A stretch of DNA of 64,000 bases from Amia ocellicauda (GCF_036373705.1 NC_089852.1:32997707-33061706); one strand, 5' to 3'; numbered from the stretch's first letter, positions 21,731 to 34,320 are shown. The notes: generated from the letters alone by a model not told the origin. Made by a program: numbers and translations.

Positions 21731-22809
21731 ATGTTTAACATATTTTACTTTAAAAGAAGAAAAGAAAAACATTGATCAAACATTTGCTAGGTTTGATTCA
21801 AAGTGCAATGACTCTTAACTACAGAATCTTTTTTATTTGTTTGTTTTAAATACGAGGACACACTTACACACAAAACTGAATGTATATCTAAAAAATACAG
21901 CAACATGTAAATCTATATATGTCTATTTTGTTTGTATTTTTTACATTGACCGAAAAGGCCTACCTGTACATTTTACTATGGCAAACTAGCCTTTTTATTT
22001 TGTAATAAAGCTGTTTACTTGCATTGGTGTTGAGTGTGTTATTACTCTGTATTCAAGCAAATAACACTGGAAGAAGTGTTTATGAAAGTGATATGACCTA
22101 TAATATGTATGTCACTTTATTTGAATTGCACAAAATCCTTCATAGCAATGTAATGTGAGTGTTATAACTCTTGCAACACCTTATACCACTGTTATAATAC
22201 ATGTTAATGTCCTGGTTTATTGAATATACTTAATCTACATATAGAAATGGGTAGCTTACTTCCATTTAAGCAGCACAAAAAAGAGCAGCAAGTAAAAGAT
22301 TGACATGGTCCTTCATTTGAGCTACAAAGGTATATATTTATTATAAAATAAGAAAAGTGTGACATGATCAAACAATAAGATACAGATGTACATCAATAAT
22401 CCATTTAGGTCCACAATGAACAGAACACAATATTAATTATGATGGGAACAATATGTACCAAGCTGCATACATTTTCTTCCATTGAAATCTACAATTTTCT
22501 TTGGTGTCCTATGGCAAGATGTTATGTCCCATGTTTCATGGCAGAGTGTTATAACATTATGTCTTATACGTATTTATACCTGCATTATGACGCTTTACCC
22601 CCAAAATCAGGTCGAATCACTTTATGACATGTGGCATGTATGATTATGTCAAACATTTAATAGAGAGTGCTATAATCAGTGTTATGAATACTTATGTGCC
22701 TGTTATGTCAGTTGGAAAAATGGCTATGGCTGGTTATGAATGTATTATGGCTGTGTTATGTAGCCTTTATGTAGGCTACATAGAGGGGTGTTCAAATAAA
22801 GCGTTACCA
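21539..22809 (-). repeat. Right terminal inverted repeat of the Merlin element
   Basis: About 1,271 bp, inverted copy of 14693-15954. It begins inside the last transposase exon, includes the stop codon (21728-21730) and an AATAAA at 22004-22009, and ends 'gcgttacca' at 22809. Short mirrored frames in both repeats are not genes. Confidence 0.88.
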
Positions 22810-23306
22810 GAAATATGAATACAATAGTGTGACGTCCCCATAATATCTAAATATGGGGTATTTTACTTCTACTTTACATAATACATTAAATGAAGGGTTT
22901 TATAGCAATTCATAATTTCTGACACTTATTTTGTCACACAAACAAAAGTACAAATAATCCTTAAAATTAATACAAAATTCTCCCAGTGCCACATTCACGT
23001 TTTTCAAGTGAACCGAACTCAGTTATTTTGCCAAACGGACCGACACAACCTCTTTCGGTGTCTCAGTTTGTTTCGGTTCGGTTCACTAGCCAATCGAAAT
23101 GTGTTGTTCACACTCTTCTCTAAAGAACCGAACCGCACTGAATACGAAACAAACCTCTAGTGTTAACGAGCCCCTAGTATGAAACCTGCTTTAAGTACCT
23201 TATTAGCTCTCTTCAGTTGTATTTGAGTCAATTACTGGAGTTAGTCTAATAGAATAGACTCTAGTCTAGTCTAAGAAATAAGAACGAATGTGTGTATGAA
23301 TATATA
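22810..23306. other. Non-coding spacer
   Basis: No gene. The segment around 23000-23180 has inverted-looking phrases ('tttcggttcggttcac' and 'aagaaccgaaccgcac') suggesting a degenerate non-autonomous DNA element. Confidence 0.35.
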
Positions 23307-23308
23307 TA

Positions 23309-24522
23309 CACTCACCTAAAGGATTATTAGGAACACCATACTAATACTGTGTTTGACCCCCTTTCGCCTTCAGAACTGCCTTAATTCTACGTGGCATTGA
23401 TTCAACAAGGTGCTGAAAGCATTCTTTAGAAATGTTGGCCCATATTGATAGGATAGCATCTTGCAGTTGATGGAGATTTGTGGGATGCACATCCAGGGCA
23501 CGAAGCTCCCGTTCCACCACATCCCAAAGATGCTCTATTGGGTTGAGATCTGGTGACTGTGGGGGCCAGTTTAGTACAGTGAACTCATTGTCATGTTCAA
23601 GAAACCAATTTGAAATGATTCGACCTTTGTGACATGGTGCATTATCCTGCTGGAAGTAGCCATCAGAGGATGGGTACATGGTGGTCATAAAGGGATGGAC
23701 ATGGTCAGAAACAATGCTCAGGTAGGCTGTGGCATTTAAACGATGCCCAATTGGCACTAAGGGGCCTAAAGTGTGCCAAGAAAACATCCCCCACACCATT
23801 ACACCACCACCACCAGCCTGCACAGTGGTAACAAGGCATGATGGATCCATGTTCTCATTCTGTTTACGCCAAATTCTGACTCTACCATCTGAATGTCTCA
23901 ACAGAAATCGAGACTCATCAGACCAGGCAACATTTTTCCAGTCTTCAACTGTAAAATTTTGGTGAGCTTGTGCAAATTGTAGCCTCTTTTTCCTATTTGT
24001 AGTGGAGATGAGTGGTACCCGGTGGGGTCTTCTGCTGTTGTAGCCCATCCGCCTCAAGGTTGTACGTGTTGTGGCTTCACAAATGCTTTGCTGCATACCT
24101 CGGTTGTAACGAGTGGTTATTTCAGTCAAAGTTGCTCTTCTATCAGCTTGAGGCCCATTGTCCTCTGACCTCTAGAATCAACAAGGCATTTTCGCCCACA
24201 GGACTGCCGCATACTGGATGTTTTTCCCTTTTCACACCATTCTTTGTAAACCCTAGAAATGGTTGTGCGTGAAAATCCCAGTAACTGAGCAGACTGTGAA
24301 ATACTCAGACCGGCCCGTCTGGCACCAACAACCATGCCACGCTCAAAATTGCTTAAATCACCTTTCTTTCCCATTCAGACATTCAGTTTGGAGTTCAGGA
24401 GATTGTCTTGACCAGGACCACACCCCTAAATGCATTGAAGCGACTGCCATGTGATTGGTTGGTTAGATAATTGCATTAATGAGAAATTGAACAGGTGTTC
24501 CTAATAATCCTTTAGGTGAGTG
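23309..24522 (-). mobile_element. DD36E Tc1/mariner (Incomer-type) element, copy 1
   Basis: Terminal inverted repeats 'cactcacctaaaggattatt' (23309) and its mirror ending at 24522 are flanked by TA on both sides (23307-23308, 24523-24524). Total length 1,214 bp, nearly identical to the intact copy at 35795-37015 but in the opposite orientation. Confidence 0.92.
23341..24374 (-). pseudogene. DD36E transposase with a 7-bp frameshift deletion
   Basis: The N-terminal helix-turn-helix part starts at MGKKGDLSNF (24374) and the catalytic part follows in another frame down to the stop at 23341. Comparison with the copy at 35943-36983 shows a 7-bp deletion near 24150 (the intact copy has 'gggccgactgattcaagc', this one 'gggcctcaagc'), which destroys the frame. 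The catalytic motifs (WSDESRF, QQDNAPCH, DLNPIEHLWD) are intact downstream. Confidence 0.92.
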
Positions 24523-24524
24523 TA

Positions 24525-27500
24525 TATGTGGTGACATTTCTCTCAAAATGTCCTGGTTTTCAGTTTTCCCCTTTTTATACTCAAATCCACCCTTTAAATA
24601 TGCAAGGGATGTTTGTATGTTATCGATCACATTAAGAAGTGAACATTTTAAATATACTGGTAAACCCTAATTACCAGTAACTTTTTACAGTAAGGTTTTC
24701 TGAATGACAACATAAACAAAAGTACTGAATGCGCATGCGTCAAAGTTGTGTGCCCCCCGATGCAAATTTGACTAATGACAGGCGGACATTTCTTAAATTT
24801 ACCGAGTGCAGAAATAAAACAAGAACTTGTAAACAATAGTGATAATACAACCATGACCTGATCCATCTACTTTTTTAAGGAATCCCATATAAAATAAAAG
24901 TTGATGCTGCACACTATTGTAATTGATTAAGCTTATGTGGAGGTTATTTAGGAAAAATTCTAAACACAGGTGTTTTTTATAACAGTTATGGATCCCAGAA
25001 TGTTGTTGTCATATTCATAATAATACATTAATTAATTAAGTTCTGCCAAGTTAGTTACAACCAGTTAGATATTTATAGGCTGCATATTTCATACTGACAT
25101 GGCTACACAGGACAGATTTAAGCAACACAATCATGCAATTTTAATAATGCAACAGTTTAATTATTTCGCATAGAAATAATGGAAAATATCTGGGATACTT
25201 ATTGTCAATGTTAATTGGGAACATGATACAAGGAGAAGTCTTTGTTTTTGTTTGTTTTTTCTGTAAAACGTGCTGCTCAAAAAAGAAAGGCAACTAGAAG
25301 AAACTGGAGCAGATATGAGGAAATTAACACTTTTTTAAAAAACAAAAACATATTTTTAAATGATTATTTGTTTTATACATTTTTTCAATATGTCCCGGTT
25401 TCAACTTTTGAAAATCTGGTCACCCTATCAATATGCATGAATCATAATTCATACCCTCTTAAGCTGGGGTCACACTACACGATTTTTACAATCCAACCCA
25501 ATTTTGATAATAGTGAGTAATCTGTAGCAGACTGAGGCACTCCGTTCTCAAAACATTTGATTTCCCTTGCCTTTACACTTTCAGGGATGAGGTGACCATT
25601 GCTATATTGATAAGAACCTTCCTGTTGTTTCTGAGAGCTGTCCACAAGGTTACAGTATTGGTGAAGTGGAAATGTACCAAAGGGTTTGACATATCTACTC
25701 ATTAGCTATATTGTTTATTATTCCGTAGTCAATATAATCCCTTAGCTTCACATATTAATCAGTATTTAATGCATATTCATTGATTCTCATCAATTATACC
25801 AAAATATAGCCCTTTCTTTGTTCGCTTTTGAGGTCTCAACCTATTAATTACCACACCTATTTTACTCAGGGCTCAAAACCTTTGCTGAGTCCGGGGTTCC
25901 TCTGTATCTCTGTCACTTGTTTCTCCATATTATTTTATTACCATTATACAATAAACATCTTATTAATTCACTGTTGTCTTGTGGATTCTTTACACATCAG
26001 ATTTCTTACAACACTGTATTGCAAAATAGTTATGTATTTGTAGGAGATGGTATTAGCCTTGTTATTGAGGCCTACTGTGACAGCGGTGAAAGATTTTCAC
26101 ATTGAATGTTGTGGGAAAGTGGTTTGGCAGTAGGTGTGTAGATACACTTGTGTATTTGTTTAAAAATTTAAGAATGTCTGCTTCCATAGAATATATGTTG
26201 CTGTATATTCTATAAATATCATTGCAGACCAGGCATACTGGATAGATATCAATCTCTCCAAATGTGTATTATATATTATGTATTACATCCACCTATCACT
26301 GTATTTATTGAAAGGTAGAAGACCATATTTAGTGGTTCTCTAAGAAATGTTTTTCTTTTCAGGCACATTTACTTCTCCTTCCACTTGGTGGCAGCAAATT
26401 ATTGAATATACAAAAAAAAAGAAAAAAAAGAAAACAGTGTATACAGGGTTTAAATCTAAGGGGAGTCTCACTGCTGTCTCTCTATGAGTATACACTAAGG
26501 TATCTTTCCTAGGTAACACACTGTTTGCAAAACAGGTATGTATTTTCAGCAGATGAAATCAGAGAGAGAATTCCCTATTTCCACACAGTAATGTTTCTGC
26601 ATATTCTATTAATATCATTGCAGGCCTGGCATACTGGATAGATATAAATCTTTGCCAATTTCAAATATATATTATGTATTACAGACAATAAACAACTAAA
26701 AATAACTCAATGCCCCCAACCAAAACCAAACTGACAAACAAAACAAAACAAAAGAAACAGTCCCTGGGACTATTAAACTAGCAAGTGTAATTCATAACTA
26801 ACCTGGGGAAATGAGGAGAAGAGGGATACAGTCTCTTATTTATTACATTAGTAACTTAGTGATTCCACAAGAAAGCCTTTGAGTAAAGTAATTTAAAAAT
26901 TGTGCCAATAAAGTTAGTGCAGAGATATATTATCATTTGTATATATTTATTTAGTAAATGCATACTTTTAATAATGTATGTACTTATGTTGTTGGTTTAA
27001 CAGATCTGGCTTACATAGCATGGAATTTCCCAGAAATATAATGAATGGCTGTAATAATCTATGTTCAGATCACCACAGCTGATATTCAGGAAAATTATGA
27101 TACTAAAACAAATATATACAGATCAGATAAGAACTCCAGTTTTGATCAAATGTGAAAATAACTTAACTGTGTATCTCTGAAGCAGATAATCCCTGCTGGT
27201 ATGGTCTTCCCAAGGGTAAATAAATCTCTGGAAAAAAATTTAGAGACCACTCCAAGTTCAGAAATCAATGTTAATCTTAACTTTCTCCAGAGCTGTAAAA
27301 GTGTTGATTATTTGAGTAGTTTTAATTCTGAATACAACATTGTTTAGGCAGCTTTTGAAGTTTAATTGGTCATATTTCCTGAATATAGGTTTAATCTGAA
27401 TCTGCTCTGTATTATTATTTGTATAATTATTGTTATTTATTTATTTATTTTGTTTGTTGATTTTAGACACTTACAAGTGGAAATTGCTATGTAGAATAAA

Positions 27501-29029
27501 CCATATAACTGGGAGCCACGTTAGTGCTGAAAATTGACCCACCTGCTAATACTCAAGACACATCTGTTCAGACTGTACCTGTAATTTAGCAGTTTATTCC
27601 CCTGAGCGGTTCAACACTGGTGTAATTTTCCACTTTATATAACTGTCTCATTATACTGGTTGCTTTTATATTGCTAGTACTCCTGTTGTTTATTTGTGAT
27701 TTCCCCTATGCCCTCTTCCCCTTAGCTCTTAACTATGACTTCAGCACATCCTGTATGCACTTGTTAGCAATTAAAACTAGGATGTATGACTTATACATGA
27801 TTTTATATTAACTGTATATTTTAACTATGCACTTCTGTAATTTTGAAACTATTTGTATTATGCTTAATTTTTAACATTGTACTGTATTGCCCTTTTGTAT
27901 TGCTCTTTTATCCTGTAAGTCGCCCTAAAATAAATAATAATAATAATGGACACCCACAGATCTGTATTCAGCAGCAGCATTATTTATCTTTTGTCAGATG
28001 TGTCTTCCTGCCCCTATCAATTAGCGAATGGGTGAAATTGAAAATTCCTCACTGCCCCCCCCAAAAAAAAAGAGGAAACGACTACATACATAACGATACA
28101 TATAAACCCTGCACAATTCACTGTGAATCGCTCGGTTATTTAGCTTTCATAATCTGCATTCATGGAATTTACACTAAAGGGTTACCCAGTTCTATATTCT
28201 GTTTAGTTATCTAAGCAAGTTAAATTACGTGATTACTACAAAAGGCACCATTTAAACAGCAGGCTCTATTTTGCTCATTAAGAAACAGGAATAGTTACAG
28301 AATTAACTTACAGAAAGCACCTTGTCAAGGGAATAGAAAACATTATATAAGAGAAGACTTTGCAGGAGCAAGATTAACATAAGAGATCATGGTAGACTGA
28401 AGGATTTATTTTCGAAGTAGTGAGTTGAATTGTTCTTATTATGAATCATTATTTTACAGCAGGGGAAGATTGTAATTGTGGAATCATTGAAAATCATGCT
28501 CTTAGCAACACATCTTTTGCAGGGTTTATTGCTGATGATGTTGCAGAGCTGTAGGACCCAGCAATGCATTTTTCATTCTTATTTAATTACCACACGCTAT
28601 TTTACTTTTGTAACTTGCAGAATTACACACCATTAATATTAAAGCAGACAAAGCTTATTATTTCACAGAATAAAATATGATACAACTCAGTAGTTATTTG
28701 TTTCCTCTTGCAACATTCACATTCAATACAATATACTATACATGTTTAAATACTTGTTTTATTTTCAATGAACAAATTATTAAAGTGCTGAGGGGTTTGC
28801 AGACATACAATATTAGCATTAGATTTGAAATTATAACACTTTTTTAAATAAAGGTATAACATTTTAATTTACTTGGCGTTTAAGGAAAAGATTGCAGCTT
28901 AAAGTAAAATAGCATATATAGGTATACTATATAACTGCAAAATGGTTGGTAATTCTGATACTAAGTGATTGTCAAGTTTAATTTAAAACAATTGTATCCA
29001 TGAATTATTTTTTTATGTTTGTTTTCCAG
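24525..29029. other. AT-rich intergenic DNA upstream of OR3
   Basis: No gene is supported in 4.5 kb. Two diverged copies of a segment containing 'ggcatactggatagatat' lie about 26190-26290 and 26590-26690. The stretch 27840-27945 ends 'gtaagtcgccctaaaataaa' followed by AAT repeats, a LINE2-type 3' tail. 'acccacctgctaat' near 27539 resembles the fold-back MITE family. A TATA-like 'attatataag' at about 28343 could belong to a non-coding exon 1 of OR3, but no good donor follows. Confidence 0.45.
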
Positions 29030-29079
29030 ATAACTGCTTTGATTGAATCCTACAGTACAGGCAAGAAAAACAAAAAGAA

Positions 29080-30030
29080 ATGGAGAACTATCCAAATGGA
29101 AATTCTTCTTACACCGAATTTCTTTTAACTGGATTTTCTGGACTCAAAGGACAAAGGCATTTTCTTTTCATTCCTTTCTTCATCATGTTTGTATTGGCTC
29201 TGGCTGCAAACTCGGTTCTCATTTTTGTGATCATAACCACCAGGAGTTTACATGCTCCAATGTATATTTTAATAAGTGCCATCGCCTGTGTGGACCTGAG
29301 CTGGCCAATTGTAATTGCCCCTAAAATGTTGTTTAGCCTTTTGTTCAATTGGAATGGGATTACGCTGTTGGGTTGCCTGACCCAAATGTTTTTTGTTAAT
29401 TTTATAGGTGCTCTCCAGTCTTCCATCCTCATGGGGATGGCCTTGGATCGGTATGTCGCTATACTTTATCCACTGCATTATAATGATTACGTGAATGTTG
29501 CCACTTTCGTTAAACTCTATGCAGTGGTTATTTTTAGAAATTTAATTTTGAACATAGCTGTTGTCACCTTGGCTGGTTCTCACACTTTTTGCTCAAATGT
29601 CATTGATCATTGTTTCTGTGAACATATGGCACTGGTAAAGTTGGCTTGTGGAAGCACAACTAAAAATAGCATAGTGGGGTTGGTAGCAAGCTCCTGCATC
29701 ACCAGTGTGGACTGCTTGTGCATCCTTATTTCATATGGGAAAATTTTCAATTCCGTGTTCAGAACCTCTTCAGTAAAATCCTGCCAAAAAGCAATCCACA
29801 CTTGTGTCACTCATTTCATTGTCATAGGTATCTCTTATGTGTGTGCCATGACAGCCTTTCTTACATACAGGACTGAGAATACAATGAGCTCCAATTCCCG
29901 TGTATTAATCAGTGTAATGTATATACTCGTCCCTGGCTCTTTCAATCCAATTGTTTATGGCATTAGGACAAAGGAGATAAGAGAACAGATAATTAAAATT
30001 GTTCAGTGCAGAAAAATTGTGCCAGTGTGA
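29080..30030 (+). CDS. Odorant receptor, class I-like (OR3)
   Basis: An intact 316-aa seven-transmembrane odorant receptor. It starts MENYPNGNSSYTEFLLTGF, with an N-glycosylation site at NSS and the classical TEFLLTGF entry to TM1. Further motifs: LHAPMYILISAIACVD, TM3 region GCLTQMFFVNFIG, MALDRYVAILYPLHY, ECL2 FCSNVIDHCFCEHMALVKLAC, KAIHTCVTH before TM6 and NPIVYGIRTKEIR in TM7 with canonical NPxxY. MALDRYVAI.YPL and the FCEHM.LVKLAC loop resemble class I (fish-like) receptors, so it belongs to a different clade from OR1, OR2 and OR4. A strong acceptor 'tttgttttccag' ends at 29029, 50 bases before the ATG, so a 5' UTR intron is likely. Confidence 0.93.
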   Translation: MENYPNGNSSYTEFLLTGFSGLKGQRHFLFIPFFIMFVLALAANSVLIFVIITTRSLHAPMYILISAIACVDLSWPIVIAPKMLFSLLFNWNGITLLGCLTQMFFVNFIGALQSSILMGMALDRYVAILYPLHYNDYVNVATFVKLYAVVIFRNLILNIAVVTLAGSHTFCSNVIDHCFCEHMALVKLACGSTTKNSIVGLVASSCITSVDCLCILISYGKIFNSVFRTSSVKSCQKAIHTCVTHFIVIGISYVCAMTAFLTYRTENTMSSNSRVLISVMYILVPGSFNPIVYGIRTKEIREQIIKIVQCRKIVPV

Positions 30031-30880
30031 TTCATTCTGAAAGAGCATTATAAGGTTTATCAGGAAAAAAATGTGTCTACTAAAATTAATTTATAGTTGT
30101 TTTACGTAATTTCAAAAAAGCATTAATAATTAAATACTTTCCATGATATTGTTACTAAGTATGTTCCCAAGAGATTTATAATAAAACTAGTAGGATACCA
30201 CATAAAAGATTTGAGAGAATTTCTGGGGGGCCTTCACTCAGCAGTGGATCGATAGAGACTGAAGAGGATGATGATATAGAGTACACTATGTGATTATCAA
30301 TAAATCTGAATTTGAGAACAGAGTCTTGTTCTCTTGTTATTATTATTCTGTTAGTTCAAACATTAACTCCCTCCTACAGTTCTTATGCTACACAAACCAA
30401 ACTTCATATAGTGGTTCACCATGATACTTAGTGTTGCACGTTTGCTTTTTGTATGGCTGAGATCAAAAGTTATTGATTTATAATTGATCAAAAATGCCAT
30501 TGACAACAACGGTTTCAATTATTTTCTTACACAAAGGCATTCCTTCCCTGTATGACCTGTATGATCAAAAGGCCTATAAAGCTATAAGCCTTTTGATAAA
30601 CTTTAAGTCTCACTGCAGGGTTCCCCCACACATGATTCCTCCAAGCTTGTAATACAGATTCTATTTTATGTACTTCTTCAAAGGGTTCTTCACACTCCAT
30701 CTCCGTCAGTTATGCTTATTCTCTCTGCATTGCTGTGCAGTACCATGATTTCTCATTGTGGTCCTAATATCACTTACTATTCATTTTCCTGTTATAATGC
30801 TATATTGTAATAATACTTACACACCTACTACTAATAATAATATTACATAATGAAATTAAAATACAGTGCTTTAGTACAAA

Positions 30881-30926
<46 letters not shown>

Positions 30927-32035
30927 CATTCCACAATAACTCCTTGCACAACATTTGTGCTACAAAACTTGTTCAGAAAAATAGTCTGAATACCTTAATC
31001 CATAACCTAAACTATTTGTTCTTCCTTTTAACTAGTAAGATTTTACTATATTAATAATAATAAAAATAATAATATGTGCTTACCAACCTGCAAGCCTGTT
31101 CAAATATTTTATTGGAATCATTAAGCACAGAATGCTTGCTATAGGGTTTGTTTGTTTAATTAATCATGGCATATTCAGCTTATTTATACAATTAACTTGT
31201 CAGCATAACACTGGGACACTGTTCTGCATTGTGTTTTTTTCGATGAACGCTCAGTGGATACCTCCCACTTATTGCTACAGGAACATTTTAAAGAACACAA
31301 CCCTATCTTGTAATTAAGGACCATCAATAGCCACTCCATAGATCCAATGTCTCAGAGGAGCTATGAAAAGAGATTTAAGAGTAACTGCTGTAAGTGTGAT
31401 TGGATTAAAGCATAAACTGGTGCCAGATACAATATCACAACCCGAAAGTTACGGAGGTGGGGTGGGGGGCATAATAAGAGTGAAGCGGAATGAGTAATCT
31501 ACTGATAATTAAATACCTGAAATGCGTGATTGAGTCATCTTGGAGTCGAAAAACTTACCTCAAAATCTCCATGAGATCAGGCAGATTTTGATACAAACAT
31601 ATATTTGCTTCACAACCACATATATTGCAATGGGACACATCCAGTGAAAAATCACACAATTAACATTATGCAGGCAATTTAGGTGCGGTTTCTGGTGCTT
31701 GTCAATCAAATTGATACATTTTGGTGGAGCTCTGTAACTGAAAAAGAAGAGGATGCTAAACTTTAGATTTGTGCGCCTGAAAGAAATATGCGTTTTCATT
31801 GGGAATAAGCTGCTTCCGCCACTGAAATAGAAGTTTCTAGGTGAATGCAAGTCTCCTGTTGTGACTCCTGAATTCATCAATAACATCTCCATCTATTAGT
31901 TTCAGGTCCTTATTTATGTACATGTGCGCTAGCCCATAAAGTCTTCTGTCATAGTGGAGCGCAAATATGATTTGAGTAGTTTTAACCACTGTATATCACT
32001 TGTAATATGAGCACATTACAAGTGACATAACCCTC
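30031..32035. other. Intergenic DNA after OR3
   Basis: No gene recognised. An (ATT)n microsatellite occupies 30880-30925. Several short frames exist (for example minus 31560-31892, 110 codons) but have no domain or codon character that I trust. Confidence 0.4.
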
Positions 32036-32240
32036 CAAATAAATAAGTACAGAATTAAGCCTCCTGCTTCTTCAAATCTACCCGATTGGCCTAGCAGGTA
32101 TAACACAATACTAGGGTACTCCCACATGAGGTGCCCGGTTTGAATCCCTAACCGGGAGCTCCATGCACACAATTTTTTTTCAAATATACTATGGCCCTGA
32201 GGGAGGTGCCACCCGGCTCCCACCCCCAAATACGCCACTG
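32036..32240. repeat. tRNA-derived SINE-like or MITE fragment
   Basis: Plus strand 32084-32160 has a pol III A-box-like 'tggcctagcagg' and, about 50 bases on, a B-box-like 'ggtttgaatcc' followed by a self-complementary 'aaccggg'. The spacing resembles a tRNA-derived promoter. The right edge 'atacgccactg' (to 32240) looks like a hAT-type terminal sequence in reverse. The two signals may be one composite element; no intact tRNA cloverleaf is claimed. Confidence 0.4.
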
Positions 32241-32658
32241 ATTACTACAGCTATCAATGTTATTATTATTATACATTTCTGTTACCAAAAACATTTTACT
32301 CTGTTTCTCTTTCCTTTTTCTTCTTACTGCTAATGGTGATTTGGCACGTCTTAGTCTTTGTATAATTACATGACAGCATGCATAACATCTACATTGTAAA
32401 TATAGAAGGACGTACTAGGTATTTATACCCCCACATTATCCACTGTAATTTGGTAACCTAATGTGTTCTGCAGCGTAATAGTATAGATTTGTGACATTGT
32501 GTGTTGATTTTATGGACATATTGTACATAGAATATTTGAATAGGTCACGGTCCCATTCAGTTGTGTTGAACACCACACTATAGGAGTTTGAATGGGAAGT
32601 GAAGAAATGCATTTCTTTCAATGTGTGTCTGTGTAAACAAGGTCACTGTCTTAATGTG

Positions 32659-33050
32659 CTATAGTTCAACCCTGATACCTAGAAGAACAGAGTCTGATAA
32701 GAACCAGTTTTCACCAGCAATTTGGCCTTGATACATCACACAAACCCCCTTTATATTAAACATTACGTAGGCCTTAATTCTCCCCAGTTTGATTATATAT
32801 GGGTCTTCCTGAGCAGTTGCCAGGCAGAAACTGAACGTCCACTCATCATGGGACAGATATGTGGGCCTGTTATCTTTCTCTCCTGTCTGGTCTGCATAAA
32901 ACTGTATTTTGTAACTTCTTCTAAAGACTTTTCTCGAGATTGCCTCTTGAACTTCTTCCTTGCAGCAGCTTGTAATAAAAACCTTTTTATCTCTCTCTGG
33001 ATTTCTCAGACTCTTCAAGAAGGTTAAGCGATGTGCAAGTTTTAAATCTA
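32659..33050 (-). CDS. Unrecognised open frame abutting the Tc1 insertion
   Basis: The minus strand is open from the Tc1 target site at 33050 down to a stop at 32659, about 130 codons, with a mixed, protein-like composition (for example RRSYKIQFYADQ, SHDEWTFSFCLATAQEDP). I do not recognise a family, and there is no obvious start codon. Removing the Tc1 (33051-34643) and the solo LTR (34668-35249) as later insertions, the frame would continue some way upstream, so this may be an old exon or an older transposon fragment split by two insertions. Low confidence that it is a gene. Confidence 0.25.
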
Positions 33051-33257
33051 CAGTGAGGGAAAAAAGTATTTAATCCCCTGCTGATTTTGTACGTTTGCCC
33101 ACTGACAAAGAAATGATCAGTCTATAATTGTAATGGTAGGTGTATTTTAACAGTGAGAGACAAAATAACAACAAAAAAATCAAGAAAAACGCATTTCAAA
33201 AAAGTTATAAATTGATTTGCATGTTAATGAGTGAAATAAGTATTTGACCCCTTCGAC

Positions 33258-34277
33258 TTAGTACTTGGTGGCAAAACCCTTGTTGGCAATCACAGAGGTC
33301 AGACGTTTCTTGTAGTTGGCCACCAGGTTTGCACACATCTCAGGAGGGATTTTGTCCCACTCCTCTTTGCAGATCCCCTCCAAGTCATTAAGGTTTCGAG
33401 GCTGACGTTTAGCAACTCGAACCTTCAGCTCCCTCCACAGATTTTCTATGGGATTAAGGTCTGGAGACTGGCTAGGCCACTCCAGAACCTTAATGTGCTT
33501 CTTCTTGAGCCACTCCTTTGTTGCTTTGGCTATGTGTTTTGGGTCATTGACATGCTGGAATACCCATCCACGACCCATTTCCAATGCCCTGGCTGAGGGA
33601 AGGAGGTTCTCACCCAAGATTTGACGGTACATGGCCCCGTCCATCATCCCTTTGATGTAATGCTTTTGTCCTGTCCCCTTAGCAGAAAAACACCCCCAAA
33701 GCATAATGTTTCCACCTCCATGTTTGACGGTGGGGATGGTGTTCTTGGGGTCATAGGCAGCATTCCTCCTTATCCAAACACGGCGAGTTGAGTTGATGCC
33801 AAAGAGCTCGATTTTGGTCTCATCTGACCACAACACTTTCACCCAGTCCTCCTCTGAATCATTCAGATGTTCACTGGCAAACTTCAAACGGGTCTGTACA
33901 TGTGCTTTCTTGAGCAGGGGGGCCTCGCGGCCGCTGCAGTATTTCAGTCCTTCACGGCGTAGTGTGTTACCAATTGTTTTCTTGGTGACTATGGTCCCAG
34001 CTGCCTGATCATTAACAAGATCCTCCCATGTAGTTCTGGGCTGATTCCTCACCGTTCTCATGATCATTGAAACTCCACGAGTTTAGATCTTGCATGGAGC
34101 CCCAGACCGAGGGAGACTGACAGTTATTTTGTGTTTCTTCCATTTGCGAATAATCGCACCAACTGTTGTCACCTTCTCACCAAGCTGCTGGGCAATGGTC
34201 TTGTAGCCCTTTCCAGCCTTGTGTAGGTCTATAATCTTGTCCCTGACATCCTTGGACAGCTCTTTGGTCTTGGCCAT
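33258..34277 (-). pseudogene. Tc1-like DD34E transposase with a stop and a lost catalytic Asp
   Basis: Full family length (339 residues from [11 protein letters not shown] to the C-terminal NKGFATKY) in one frame, but interrupted by an in-frame TAA at 34083-34085 after PRSGAPCKI. The helix-turn-helix region ([20 protein letters not shown]) is intact. The first catalytic Asp is in [12 protein letters not shown]. The second catalytic position reads FQHVNDPKH where the copy at 45492 reads FQHDNDPKH, so the metal-binding Asp has become Val. The third, Glu, is in [11 protein letters not shown]. With two independent defects it cannot be active. Confidence 0.92.
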
Positions 34278-34320
34278 GGTGGAGAGTTTGGAATCTGATT
34301 GATTGATTGCTTCTGTGGAC

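Larger units (their letters stand above)
14693..22809 (+). mobile_element. Merlin-type DNA transposon, 8.1 kb, with a second gene
   Basis: The outermost bases 'tggtaacgctttatttgaac' at 14693 are mirrored at 22809, and the inverted identity runs inward for about 1.26 kb on each side. Between the repeats lie two divergent genes: a minus-strand four-exon gene (18597-16344) and a plus-strand transposase of the Merlin (IS1016/IS1595-like) superfamily (about 19930-21730). A solo LTR (about 16757-17339) and a fold-back MITE (19033-19214) are nested inside. I could not find an 8-9 bp target duplication at the ends, so the flanks may have changed or the true ends may differ slightly. Near-identity of the two inverted repeats implies recent movement or gene conversion. 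Confidence 0.85.

Noticed and set aside
14684-22818. Target-site duplication for the Merlin element
   Set aside because: The 8-9 bases on the two sides (ending 'gttcacg' and starting 'gaaatatg') do not match; I report the ends without a duplication.
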